Shown here: positions 8,511-17,167 of the stretch, piece by piece
How positions within the stretch are numbered: the stretch's first letter is position 1
Layout: each line of letters starts with the position of its first letter
Source of the DNA: JAMXLG01 sp963765935
GTDB lineage: Bacteria > Vulcanimicrobiota > Vulcanimicrobiia > Vulcanimicrobiales > Vulcanimicrobiaceae
Assembly (NCBI GenBank): GCA_963765935.1
Contig: CAVXXX010000002.1
Coordinates: 310,001 to 374,000, forward strand
DNA: 64,000 nucleotides
Reading direction: 5' to 3'
The notes under the pieces: generated by a model
Database searches by the model: none
What the model saw: the letters and a program-made list of their open reading frames with translations, nothing else
Told to the model about the DNA's origin: nothing
Translations under genes and position numbers: made by a program

Positions 8511-11500
8511 CTAAGTTCCGAGCGGGTCCAGCTTGGCGGCGCGCAGCTGCGCGTCGGCCTCGCGAATTTTCGCCTCGTACGGAGCAAACGCGTCGAGCTG
8601 CACCATTGTGAGACGACGCAACGCCGCGTCTTCTCTCGCTTGCGCCGCCGTCGCCGGAGCGAAGGAATCGAAGTACGTGTCGATCTGCGACTGCAAGCGT
8701 TCCCGCAACACGTCGGGCAAGAAATCGTTGTCTTGATCGTTCTTCGGATTTGACGTGAACGACGCGACGAACGACGGCGCCTGCTGCACGAGCGTATCGA
8801 TCGTTTGCGCGAGCTGCGCTTTCCCCTCGCTCTTCAATTGCGTAACGCGTGACGGACCATTCGCTGCGACCGCGCCGAGCACGTTGAGCGCGTCATCGAC
8901 GCGCGAGAGATCCTCGAGTAACGCCTGCACGCGATCGCGCCGCGCCTGCAATTGCGCGAGGGTATAGTGCGTACGGGGATCCTGACGGACGACGAGCGGC
9001 CGCGTGTAGGTGCGCCCGTCGACGTGAAGACGTACGGTGTACGCCCCGGGAACCGCCGGCGCGCCGGTGTCGAAGCTTCCCTGATTCCACTTCGGCGTAT
9101 ACATCCAGGGACGGACGGTTTCGCCCGTGAGATCCCAGGTGAAACGGTTGAATCCAGTGTCGTTCGTCAAGTCCGCAACGCGCTTTCCGTCTTCGTCGTG
9201 CGTCGTGAAACGCCGGAGCACCGAGCCCCGCGCGTCGACGATCTCTGCGGTCGGCACGCTTTTCGCCGGTGCGTTCAAGTAATAGGTGAAGATCGCACCG
9301 TACGGCGGCGCTTCGCCATCCGTCCGCGTTCCCCAATACGAGAACACGTTCCACTCGATCGCATCACGCGGCGGCGCGAGATAGACGCCCGCACGATGCG
9401 CGGCGCCGTATTCGCGCAGCGCCGTCACATCATCGAGTACCCACGCTCCGCGTCCATGCGTCGCGAGCAGCAGGTCGTTACGATCGGGCTGCAGTTCGAT
9501 GTCGCGAACGGAAACCGGCGGCAAGTTGCTCGAGATACGCTGCCATTGCGCGCCGTCATCCCACGATGCCCAGAGCGATCGCTCGAGACCCAAGTACAAC
9601 AAGTGCGGCACGGCGGGATCAGCGAGAATCGATCGCGCCTCATCATCGCGCGGCAATCCGTTTGCGATGTTCGTCCAGTGCGAACCGTAATCGCGCGTCA
9701 TATAAACGTACGGCGTGCGATCGCCCGTCATATGCAGATCGTAAACTGCGTATGCCGTTCCGGGGTCGGTAACGGACGCAGAGATCGACGCGAACCGTCC
9801 CCACGGCGCAATGCCGGCAGGCGTCACGCTCTTCCAGTGTTTGCCGCCGTCGCGCGTAAGCGCAACGACGCCGTCGTCCGTTCCGATCCAGAGTTCGCCG
9901 CGCGCCGCACGCGAGGGTTCGATGAAGAGAATCGTCTCGCTCGTCTCGGCACCCGTTCCATCGAGCGTGATACCGCCGGTGACAATCTCGTGCGAAGGAT
10001 CGTTTCGCGTAAGGTCGGGACTGATGCGCGACCACGTCATGCCGCGATCCCTAGTCATAAAGAGCACGTTTGCCGCGGTGTACGCGCGTGAGGAATCGAA
10101 CGGATCGAACGCAATCGGCGTTTCCCAATTGAAGCGATATGTCAGCGCCTTCGGATCGATGACGTTTTGATCGCGTACATATGGACCTACTTCGCGCGTT
10201 TCCGATGTCTTGAAGTCGTGTATCGAAACTTCGCCCGCAAAGTTCTGCCCGCCGGCACTCTGCCAAACGTAGCGCGGATCGCGCGGATCGAAGAGCGTCC
10301 ACGTGCCGTCACCGCCGCCCGTGCGCAGCCATTGACTCGAACTGACGCCGGCGGGATCGAGCGGATTCGACGGACCGCACCACATACCATTATCTTGCAA
10401 TCCCAGACAAATCCGATACGGGACCTCACGGGAAAAGCCGATGTGATACGGCTGCGAGACCGGCAGGTTCTTCTCCCATTGCCACGTCGTGCCGCCGTCG
10501 CGGGAAAATGCGACACCGCCGTCGTTGGCTTCAATGATGCGGCGGCCGTCACTCGATAACCACATGCCGTGATGATCGCCGTGGACGCCCCGCCCGGTGA
10601 TCGAGAAATGTTTGCCGCCGTCAACGCTGACGGTCATGTGCACGTTCTCGGTCCAGACACGATCGGGATCGATCGGATCGACGAAGATCTTGCTGTAATA
10701 AAACGGACGTTCGTTGATGAGCGGATCGGCGGTCATCATTTGCCACGATACGCCGCCGTCATCCGAGCGCCAGAGCAATCCGCGTTTCGTTTCGATGAGC
10801 GCATAGATGCGCTGCGGATTGGATGGCGCAATCGCAAGGCCGATGCGCCCCATCGTTTCGCCGGGCAAACCGTGCCCTTGCAACTTCGTCCAAGTTGCGC
10901 CGCCGTCGTTCGAGCGATAAAGACCGTCGTTCGGGCCGCCGCTCGTGGAACTCCAGCCGGTTCGCCGGTACTGCCACATGCCGGCGAAGAGCAGGCTCGG
11001 ATCCTTCGGATCGGCGATGAGATCGGAAGCACCGGTTGACGCATTGGCGTAAAGCGTCTTCTTCCACGTCGTTCCGCCGTCGGTGGTGAGATAAATTCCG
11101 CGGTCCTCGCTATCGGCAAACGGATCGCCAAGCACGGCAACGAGGACGTGCGCCGAATTGCGTGGATCGATGACGATGCGTCCAATGAGCGAATTGTGCA
11201 GGCGCAGCACGCGCGTCCACGTTTTTGCACCGTCCGTCGTTTTATAGACGCCGTCGCCTTGCGTTACGTCGTTGCGTGGATTCGATTCTCCCGTGCCGAC
11301 CCAAACGGTATTTTTAGCAACCGGGTCGATCGCGATCGCGCCAATCGCGGCGACATCTTGGCCGTCGAATACACTCGTCCAACTCGCGCCGGCGTTTGTC
11401 GACTTCCACAGACCCCCGCCCGCTGCACCGGCATAGTAGAGCGACGGATCCTGATCGGTTCCCGCGACGGCACCAAGGCGGCCGCCGGATACCGCGGGAC

Positions 11501-11621
11501 CGACGCTACGCCAGGTGAAACCGGCGAACGGATCGTTTGTTGTGGCGGCTTGAACGGAAAGTGGGGTGAAGTTAACGGACGCGACGAGCGCGGCCAGTGC
11601 GAAGGAACGCAGTTGACGCAT
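8511..11621 (-). CDS. Secreted sortilin/VPS10-like BNR beta-propeller protein
   Basis: 1036 residues. A clear signal peptide (residues 1-25, ending 'SVQA') is followed by a large propeller (about 30-700). It carries many Asp-box-like repeats such as 'TTDGGTTWKK', 'SNDGGATWTK', 'SDDGGVSWQ' and 'SWDDGAQWQR'. A C-terminal beta domain and a helical region (about 880-1020) complete it. Homologues are annotated as sialidase/sortilin-like or 'glycosyl hydrolase' proteins, but no catalytic residues can be assigned. It is probably exported or surface-attached and may bind proteins or glycans. The first 50 bases overlap the amidase-like gene; the signal peptide supports this start. A paralogue begins beyond the right edge (62570-64000). 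Confidence 0.85.
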   Translation of the reverse strand: MRQLRSFALAALVASVNFTPLSVQAATTNDPFAGFTWRSVGPAVSGGRLGAVAGTDQDPSLYYAGAAGGGLWKSTNAGASWTSVFDGQDVAAIGAIAIDPVAKNTVWVGTGESNPRNDVTQGDGVYKTTDGAKTWTRVLRLHNSLIGRIVIDPRNSAHVLVAVLGDPFADSEDRGIYLTTDGGTTWKKTLYANASTGASDLIADPKDPSLLFAGMWQYRRTGWSSTSGGPNDGLYRSNDGGATWTKLQGHGLPGETMGRIGLAIAPSNPQRIYALIETKRGLLWRSDDGGVSWQMMTADPLINERPFYYSKIFVDPIDPDRVWTENVHMTVSVDGGKHFSITGRGVHGDHHGMWLSSDGRRIIEANDGGVAFSRDGGTTWQWEKNLPVSQPYHIGFSREVPYRICLGLQDNGMWCGPSNPLDPAGVSSSQWLRTGGGDGTWTLFDPRDPRYVWQSAGGQNFAGEVSIHDFKTSETREVGPYVRDQNVIDPKALTYRFNWETPIAFDPFDSSRAYTAANVLFMTRDRGMTWSRISPDLTRNDPSHEIVTGGITLDGTGAETSETILFIEPSRAARGELWIGTDDGVVALTRDGGKHWKSVTPAGIAPWGRFASISASVTDPGTAYAVYDLHMTGDRTPYVYMTRDYGSHWTNIANGLPRDDEARSILADPAVPHLLYLGLERSLWASWDDGAQWQRISSNLPPVSVRDIELQPDRNDLLLATHGRGAWVLDDVTALREYGAAHRAGVYLAPPRDAIEWNVFSYWGTRTDGEAPPYGAIFTYYLNAPAKSVPTAEIVDARGSVLRRFTTHDEDGKRVADLTNDTGFNRFTWDLTGETVRPWMYTPKWNQGSFDTGAPAVPGAYTVRLHVDGRTYTRPLVVRQDPRTHYTLAQLQARRDRVQALLEDLSRVDDALNVLGAVAANGPSRVTQLKSEGKAQLAQTIDTLVQQAPSFVASFTSNPKNDQDNDFLPDVLRERLQSQIDTYFDSFAPATAAQAREDAALRRLTMVQLDAFAPYEAKIREADAQLRAAKLDPLGT

Positions 11622-12219
11622 GAGTTGCGATGTTGGCTGAGGGCAGCGGCACGTCCCCTTTACCGATTAGCCTGCTTAAAAAATATGCAAGCAATTGGCC
11701 TTCGAATTGTAGACGCGGAGCAAGCCATGCGCGCTGTCGCGGGCACGTCAGCTCCCCCAATTCGAGAACGAGCGACGCATCGCGCGCCTCAACTTGCCGA
11801 TAGGCGTAATAATCGCGCAGTCCCTTTGTGAAGTCATCGGGTTCAAAGCCGAACGGAAAATACTGCGAATAGAGCGTGCGCCATTGCTGCGCGGCAGATT
11901 GATACCTGCGCTCGTGATAGCCGATTGAAGCGCCGCTCGTGCACGGAGAGGTTGCGCCATCGAAATGAATGAACACCGCGGCACCCACGGCATACGAACC
12001 GTCGAAATCGGCCGGCGCTCGCACGACCGACACGCCATGCGCGCGTAGCACGCGAGTTGCTTCGTCGGCGACGACCGGCGTCCACTCACGTTCACCTTGC
12101 GCACCGAGATTACACGCGCGTTTCGGATACCGCGCGCATGACGCCGGGCGGCCCTCATGGCCGGCCGAAATGAGGACGTCGGCCTGCATTAGCGCTGCTG
12201 CGAAAAGAAGATGGATCAT
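11572..12219 (-). CDS. N-acetylmuramoyl-L-alanine amidase-like secreted protein
   Basis: 215 residues with a short hydrophobic leader ('MIHLLFAAALMQA'). The pattern resembles Amidase_3 zinc peptidoglycan amidases: 'VLISAGHEGRP' (zinc His), 'NLGAQGEREW' (zinc Glu), 'AAVFIHFDG' (the SIHAN-like His) and 'DASLVLELGELTC' (late catalytic Glu). Such enzymes cleave the bond between MurNAc and the peptide stem. The match is by motif order only and the divergence is high, so a non-enzymatic or altered-specificity role is possible. The start overlaps the stop of the STAND-BTAD gene (ATGA), and the 3' end runs 50 bases into the propeller gene. Confidence 0.65.
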   Translation of the reverse strand: MIHLLFAAALMQADVLISAGHEGRPASCARYPKRACNLGAQGEREWTPVVADEATRVLRAHGVSVVRAPADFDGSYAVGAAVFIHFDGATSPCTSGASIGYHERRYQSAAQQWRTLYSQYFPFGFEPDDFTKGLRDYYAYRQVEARDASLVLELGELTCPRQRAWLAPRLQFEGQLLAYFLSRLIGKGDVPLPSANIATHASTAFLRTGRARRVR

Positions 12220-14996
12220 GTGATCGTGACCAGCTCCGAGAGTGACGACGGCGGTTCCGCTCCGAGTTCGGCTTGGAGCGCAGCGCGATATTGACGGTAG
12301 ATTCGCATTGCAGCGGCGCGGTCGTTCCCCGCGAGTTGGGCGCGAATTCCCATCTCCGCCGCAACCTCATCGCAGGGATCCAGGTGCAATGCCGCTCGAG
12401 CGTAATCCGTCGCCGCGATCGCATCCGCGCGCGCCAGCGCGTCCTCGCCGAGGCGATGCGCAAGTTCGATACGAAAATCTCGTATCCGTCGGGCGGTTGG
12501 CTCAAACCATTCCCACGCTTCCGCGCGTATCGGCGGATCTTCGTCGAAGCTGCGCCACATGCGCTCGAGCGTATCACGATCGCGTTCGCTTAACGCCGCT
12601 TTCTTTCGCGCGATGTTCGAGATGCGATCCACTTCCCAAAGATCGACCGATGCACGCGTGTGGAGACGATAGCCGTCTCCATCTCGCTCGATGACATCCT
12701 TACGCGGCAAGTGCGCACGCAGCCGATGCAAACAGACGCTGAAGACATTGCGCGCAGCCGCTTCGTCCAAATCGGGCCACAGAGATGCGGCCAGACGCGC
12801 GCGTGAGGACGGCTCGGGCCGCATTGCAATCGCGAGCAGCAATTCCAATTCACGACCGGCCACCACGATCGGAACGCCGTCCACCCGTACGCGTCCGCTC
12901 GCGACCGACACCTCAATCGGCGCAACGACTTCGTGACGCTGCCGGGAGAGGCGGGTGACGAACGATGTGAGCAATCCGCAGTCGATCCGTCGCTCGGCGG
13001 CGTGTGCGACCGCGGCGCTAACTTCGCTTGCATCAATCGTTGCAGCGATTTGCCCGGCCCGAGCGATCGCTTCTTCGAAGGCCGATTCATCAACAAGCGC
13101 GGATGCAACAGCGGTCAACACACGAAGGAAGCCATGTCCGAGACGTTGCGCTCGTTCGAACGCGTCGCGCGCAATTTCCTGACGCCGCCGGTCTTCACGC
13201 GTTTCCGCGAGCTCGATCAACTGCCCGTAAATAACGAACTCCGGAAGATCGTACGGCGACGGAGCGACGTCGCGCCGAAGCATTGCCCCGGCGAGATAAG
13301 CAAACGCCGTAACGCCGCGACGAGCAAAGGTGTCGAGTTCTTCGGCTGCATCGTGCGCCCGCGCATCGTTTCCAATAAGCCATGCCGAGACCAACATCTG
13401 CGCAACGACTAACGCTTGGGCGTGCTCCATTCCCGACTCACGTGCCCGTGAAAGACCGCGCTCCAGGAATTGCATCTCCATGCGGTCGCCACGAACGCGC
13501 GTCACTTCCGCTGCAAGCGTTACGTGAAGGGCGGAGGCCATGGCATCGCCTTCCAAAATCTGCGGAAGTGCGCGATCGACGTCGGCCGTCGCGGCCGTCA
13601 ACGCACCCGTGCGCGCCCGCAGGAATGCGCGCATCGCAAAGACGTGCGTCTGAAACTTCAATCCGGCCGTGCGCTCGATCATTGCTTCGACTTCGGAGAG
13701 CGCGCGACCGTGATGCCCCAGATATGCCATCAGGTGAATGCGCATCACGAAGAGCGCGTAGCGATCGCGTAACGCCCCATTGGCGGGTATCGTTCGCCAC
13801 ATCGATTCCGCCTCGTCGAGTAGCACCTGCGGAGCATCACGAAAGAGCCGCAACAAGCCGTGAATCCCGAAGAGGTGCGGATAGCGCGCAAGCTGGCCGG
13901 CATCGAATCGGCGCAGCAGATGAAGATATCGCTGCGGCGGCCGCGCCATTGCCAACACGTTGTATTGGGCGAGCGCGGTTGCGGCCGCGTCGCATTCTCC
14001 ATTGGCGATCTGCAGTTCCGTTGCGCGCAAGTAGTCGCCCTCGGCTTCGCGAGCGAGCGCGAGTTGTGAGACGAGGAGGCGTTTGCGCTCTTCCTGATGC
14101 TCGAGCACGGCCGCAGCGACAAGCGGATGAACGCGATAGCGGCCGTCGCCGTCGCGACGCAAAAAGGGCGATTCCTTGGCAAAGTCCGCAAGTGCGTCGC
14201 CCGAAAGCGCTTCGGGAAATGCGTCCCGCACGTCGGCATCAGTTGCGTGCGGCATTGCGGCGCACGCAAATAGCGCTTGGACGGTCCGCGCGTCGTAGAT
14301 CGAAAGCACTTCGTCGACGAGATAGTCGTGGAGTTCGCCGAACGCGATGTCACCCAGTTGATCGAGTAACTTCTCGAGCCGTCCTTCGCGAGCAAAGCGC
14401 TGCAGCAAGAAGAGCGCAATCGGCCACCCTTCGGAAACGCGCGCGATACGTGCGAGCGCCGAAGCGTCGGTGACAAACGGCGCGAGCAGCGCACGCTGTT
14501 CCTCGAGATCAAAGGCAAGATCCGCCGCGCGTAACACGACGATTTCGTGTGGCGCGGCAAAGCGCGTCAAACGAAGCGGAAGCGGCTCTCGCGAAGAGAG
14601 TACCACGACGGTTTCCGGCGGGCGCCGTTCCAAGAGCTGCGTGAGGAACCCGAGCGCTTCGGGATGCCGTCCGATGAAACGCGCCCGTTCGAACACAATG
14701 CGGTTGGGCGGATCGGCACAAAATGACTCGAGCGCGAGCTCTAACCGCTCCGCGACGCTTCGGCTGCCGTCGTTGAGCTGGTTATCGAGGCCGGGGACGA
14801 CGCGTCGGGCGAGATCGAGATCGTCTCGCAGACCCTCACAGTCGCAGATGCGCGTATCAACATCGTCGCCGTAAAGCATGCGGATCAGAGCCGTTTTACC
14901 GTACCCAGCCGGCGCAACGAGCCCGAGAATAACCGGTCGCGACCGCTCTAAGCGCGATCGAAGACGGGCACGGTCGACGATCCCACTCCTCACCAT
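12216..14996 (-). CDS. STAND ATPase regulator with C-terminal winged helix and BTAD domain (SARP-like)
   Basis: 926 residues. The N-terminal NTPase has Walker A 'APAGYGKT' (28-35). A MalT-like helical region follows. The C-terminal third (about 680-926) is an OmpR-type winged helix ('RELELLLAIAMRP', 'LWPDLDEAAARNVFSVCLHR') fused to a bacterial transcriptional activator domain ('AWEWFEPTARRIRDFRIELA', 'ATDYARAALHLDP', 'IYRQYRAALQAELGAEP'). Proteins with this C-terminus bind heptameric direct repeats spaced by 11 bp, and exactly such an array sits five bases upstream of this gene. First gene of the five-gene operon, with a 4-base overlap to the next. ATG 14996 lacks a ribosome site; GTG at 14993 is an alternative start. 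Confidence 0.88.
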   Translation of the reverse strand: MVRSGIVDRARLRSRLERSRPVILGLVAPAGYGKTALIRMLYGDDVDTRICDCEGLRDDLDLARRVVPGLDNQLNDGSRSVAERLELALESFCADPPNRIVFERARFIGRHPEALGFLTQLLERRPPETVVVLSSREPLPLRLTRFAAPHEIVVLRAADLAFDLEEQRALLAPFVTDASALARIARVSEGWPIALFLLQRFAREGRLEKLLDQLGDIAFGELHDYLVDEVLSIYDARTVQALFACAAMPHATDADVRDAFPEALSGDALADFAKESPFLRRDGDGRYRVHPLVAAAVLEHQEERKRLLVSQLALAREAEGDYLRATELQIANGECDAAATALAQYNVLAMARPPQRYLHLLRRFDAGQLARYPHLFGIHGLLRLFRDAPQVLLDEAESMWRTIPANGALRDRYALFVMRIHLMAYLGHHGRALSEVEAMIERTAGLKFQTHVFAMRAFLRARTGALTAATADVDRALPQILEGDAMASALHVTLAAEVTRVRGDRMEMQFLERGLSRARESGMEHAQALVVAQMLVSAWLIGNDARAHDAAEELDTFARRGVTAFAYLAGAMLRRDVAPSPYDLPEFVIYGQLIELAETREDRRRQEIARDAFERAQRLGHGFLRVLTAVASALVDESAFEEAIARAGQIAATIDASEVSAAVAHAAERRIDCGLLTSFVTRLSRQRHEVVAPIEVSVASGRVRVDGVPIVVAGRELELLLAIAMRPEPSSRARLAASLWPDLDEAAARNVFSVCLHRLRAHLPRKDVIERDGDGYRLHTRASVDLWEVDRISNIARKKAALSERDRDTLERMWRSFDEDPPIRAEAWEWFEPTARRIRDFRIELAHRLGEDALARADAIAATDYARAALHLDPCDEVAAEMGIRAQLAGNDRAAAMRIYRQYRAALQAELGAEPPSSLSELVTIT

Positions 14997-15001
14997 ATGA
15001 C

Positions 15002-15041
15002 TGTAATCGGTTTGTAATCGATCTGTAATTAGTCCGTAAGT
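15002..15041 (+). promoter_or_regulatory. Four heptamer direct repeats at 11-bp spacing (SARP/BTAD-type operator)
   Basis: TGTAATC (15002-15008), TGTAATC (15013-15019), TGTAATT (15024-15030) and CGTAAGT (15035-15041) are separated by 4-base spacers, a strict 11-bp period. This is the known binding architecture of OmpR-winged-helix/BTAD regulators. The array lies between the divergent STAND-BTAD gene (start 14996) and the LuxR-type gene (start 15100). A possible -10 (TAGGAT, 15062-15067) for the latter has no good -35, as expected for an activated promoter. Confidence 0.75.
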
Positions 15042-15099
15042 CCCGGGAAAGGTGTCTCATCTAGGATGCAGATGCCAGCCGAGCCACGGAAAGGCAACC

Positions 15100-15591
15100 A
15101 TGTCCCTCGCATCTTCTCACCAAGACCCCACGTCCGTTTATGTGGTCGGTCCTCATTCTGCGCTCCGCACGGCAGTCGCCCGGCTCTTAGAGCTGGATCC
15201 CGGTATCGCGGTGCTGGGAACTTCCGAAGACCTCGAGTTGCAAGCGCCTCTCGCTCACGTTGTCATCGATGAGTCGCTCCTCCATGAACTACGTGATCTC
15301 TCCGTCGCGGATTTCATTGCGACGGTCAAATCGCTGGGATCGGTACCCGCCGCGCCCGCCCGTCATCTCCAAGTGCTCCCGGGCAAAAGCGATATGCGCG
15401 AACTGCTCTCGCAGCGCGAACTGCAAGTCGTTCGGCTTGTTGCTGAGGGTCTCTCAAACAAAGAGATCAGCATCCGGATGAAGCTCTCGGATAAGACCGT
15501 GAAAAACCACATCTCGCACATTCTTGCGAAGATGCAGTTGACGGCACGGACGCAAGTCGCCGTCCACGCATTGCGCGCAGGTATTGTTTAG
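15100..15591 (+). CDS. LuxR/FixJ-type regulator with short degenerate receiver-like domain
   Basis: 163 residues from ATG 15100, which has a GGAAAGG ribosome site. A longer frame from 15052 starts inside the probable promoter. The C-terminus is a standard LuxR helix-turn-helix ('LSQRELQVVRLVAEGLSNKE' and 'KTVKNHISHILAKM'). The N-terminal 90 residues begin like a receiver ('SVYVVGPHSALRTAVARLL'). They lack the acidic pair and the full alpha/beta fold, so conventional phosphorylation is unlikely. It diverges from the STAND-BTAD operon across the 11-bp repeat array and is probably controlled by that regulator. Confidence 0.8.
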   Translation: MSLASSHQDPTSVYVVGPHSALRTAVARLLELDPGIAVLGTSEDLELQAPLAHVVIDESLLHELRDLSVADFIATVKSLGSVPAAPARHLQVLPGKSDMRELLSQRELQVVRLVAEGLSNKEISIRMKLSDKTVKNHISHILAKMQLTARTQVAVHALRAGIV

Positions 15592-16115
15592 GCTACGGAA
15601 CGGCGCCCCGTTGCGGCAGGTGCTTCCCGGATGAGCCGCGCGCTTCCACACGTGAAATCGTAGAGTAACGTACCGCGCAGCGGGACCTTCGCGTACCGCT
15701 GCGTTGCCGTTGCTATCCGCCGAATGACATCGAGGCGAGCGCCGTCCGGGGGAAGCCGGCGCAAAACGATCGCGTATGCATGCCCGAAACGGTTACGTAC
15801 GACCGCATCAAAGGGTGCACTGCGCGACGACGTCGCGATGATATCGCGGTGGCGCAGCGCGGCTAATCGCGCCGCCAAGCGCCCGTCGATGAACCCGCGC
15901 AGTTCACGCACGATCCGGTCCCGCTCTGAAAACAGGAGGGCGGGGCGCACACCGTCAGGCGCCTCGGACTGAATGTCGCGTTCAAATCGGACGAGGGCGT
16001 CATTGATCACACCTCGCGGAGTGATGCGGCCGCGCTGGAGCGCGTCGATGACCGACGCGCGCATAGCACGTTCGGCAAGCTTGGGAAGTCGAGAGACGGC
16101 GAGCAAGGGATCCAT
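15588..16115 (-). CDS. Hypothetical protein, 175 aa
   Basis: I do not recognise this protein. The frame is open beyond 16529, but the upstream part overlaps the desaturase gene and is Arg-rich, so I start it at ATG 16115. The product is mostly helical and charged ('PKLAERAMRASVIDALQRG', 'RDRIVRELRGFIDGRLAARL') with a beta-rich end ('FGHAYAIVLRRLPP'). It has no signal peptide or membrane segment. It ends with a 4-base convergent overlap with the LuxR-type gene. A TATATT hexamer lies ten bases before the start and a TGCCA-N6-TGGCA palindrome lies 26 bases upstream, shared with the divergent desaturase. Confidence 0.5.
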   Translation of the reverse strand: MDPLLAVSRLPKLAERAMRASVIDALQRGRITPRGVINDALVRFERDIQSEAPDGVRPALLFSERDRIVRELRGFIDGRLAARLAALRHRDIIATSSRSAPFDAVVRNRFGHAYAIVLRRLPPDGARLDVIRRIATATQRYAKVPLRGTLLYDFTCGSARLIREAPAATGRRSVA

Positions 16116-16141
16116 ACCTGGCTCAAATATAGCCTTTGTAA

Positions 16142-16159
16142 ATGCCAAGGGCCTGGCAT
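16142..16159. promoter_or_regulatory. Palindromic operator-like site, ATGCCA-N6-TGGCAT
   Basis: Perfect 6-base arms flank the spacer AGGGCC in the 69-base divergent interval between the hypothetical gene (start 16115) and the desaturase (start 16185). It shares its layout with the sites at 4265 and 46128. Confidence 0.5.
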
Positions 16160-16184
16160 CATTGTTCTTGAACTTCGCGCGGAC

Positions 16185-17060
16185 ATGCAACACCGTCCCC
16201 ACTGGGCCACCGGCATCGGTCTGCTCATTATTCATCTGGGCGCAATCCTCGCGCTCTTCCCGATGTTCTTCTCGTGGTCCGCAATCGGCGCAGCGTTCGC
16301 GATTACGTGGATCACCGGTGGCTTCGGCATTACATTGTGCTACCACCGCGCGCTCACGCATCGTGCGCTGCGCATGGTACGGCCGCTCGAATATGCTACG
16401 GCGATTGCAGGAACGCTCGCATTTCAAGGAAGTCCGATCGAATGGGTTGCGACGCATCGTATCCATCACGCGCACTCGGATCGTCGCGGTGATCCGCACA
16501 GCATTCGCCGTGGTTTGAGCTGGGCGCATCTGACCTGGCTCTTCTTCACCAACGAGAATCTACCGACGGTCGAACAACAAAAACGCGTTACGCCCGATCT
16601 GTGGGACGATCGGTTCTATCAGGCGCTGCGCCATCTGCATATCCCACTGCAAATTGCACTCGCTGTGCTGTTTTTCGCGCTCGGCGGATGGTCGTGGGTC
16701 GTGTGGGGAATCTTCGCGCGTTTGGTGTTCACCTATCACGCAACGTGGCTCGTGAACAGCGCTGCGCACTTCGCCGGCTATCGCACCTATCGCACCGCGG
16801 ATCGCTCCGTCAATTCATGGTGGGTTGCGCTCTTGTCGTGGGGCGAAGGTTGGCACAACAATCATCATGCGTTCCCGTTCTCCGCGCGCCACGGACTGAA
16901 GTGGTTCGAAATCGACTGCACGTGGTGGACGATCAAATTGATGCGAGCGCTTCATTTAGTGGACAAGGTTCGCGTACCGAGCATCGAGATGCGCGAGCGC
17001 CTTGCCGGTGCTCAGCAGGAGCTTCAGAGCCGCTATTTCCGACGGTGGATGGCCGACTAG
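16185..17060 (+). CDS. Acyl-CoA/acyl-lipid delta-9-type fatty acid desaturase
   Basis: 291 residues. The three histidine boxes of membrane di-iron desaturases are present: HRALTH (54-59), HRIHH (91-95) and HNNHH (224-228). About four membrane segments surround them (10-28, 33-50, 155-175 and neighbours). The enzyme introduces a cis double bond into a saturated acyl chain, using O2 and an electron donor, and so adjusts membrane fluidity. Length and box spacing match bacterial stearoyl-CoA desaturase-like proteins. The gene stands alone with an upstream palindrome that may be its operator. The organism would need to be at least facultatively aerobic for it to work. Confidence 0.93.
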   Translation: MQHRPHWATGIGLLIIHLGAILALFPMFFSWSAIGAAFAITWITGGFGITLCYHRALTHRALRMVRPLEYATAIAGTLAFQGSPIEWVATHRIHHAHSDRRGDPHSIRRGLSWAHLTWLFFTNENLPTVEQQKRVTPDLWDDRFYQALRHLHIPLQIALAVLFFALGGWSWVVWGIFARLVFTYHATWLVNSAAHFAGYRTYRTADRSVNSWWVALLSWGEGWHNNHHAFPFSARHGLKWFEIDCTWWTIKLMRALHLVDKVRVPSIEMRERLAGAQQELQSRYFRRWMAD

Positions 17061-17092
17061 CCCGTCACCCGCTCACCGCGCCGGGCTGATTC

Positions 17093-17146
17093 CTCCACGG
17101 TCGGCGTGGAGCTTCCCTTGCCTCCACGGGTTCCGTGGAGTACAAT
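17093..17146 (+). promoter_or_regulatory. Toxin-antitoxin promoter with two palindromic operators
   Basis: The -35 TTGCCT (17118-17123) and -10 TACAAT (17141-17146) are 17 bases apart. Operator 2, CTCCACGG-gtt-CCGTGGAG (17122-17140), fills the spacer. Operator 1, CTCCACG-gtcgg-CGTGGAG (17093-17111), lies just upstream; the centres are about 29 bp apart. Repressor bound at operator 2 would block polymerase, as in autoregulated antitoxin operons. Confidence 0.85.
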
Positions 17147-17167
17147 AGCGGTTGAGGAGACACGACG

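Noticed and set aside
15002..15041. Possibility that the 11-bp repeats are a CRISPR-like array or iterons of an origin
   Set aside because: The repeats are only seven bases with 4-base spacers and lie in a divergent promoter beside a BTAD regulator. No dnaA, rep or cas gene is nearby.
16116..16529. Upstream extension of the hypothetical minus-strand gene to 16529
   Set aside because: The added residues are Arg-rich and lie opposite the well-supported desaturase gene. ATG 16115 leaves a sensible divergent promoter region.
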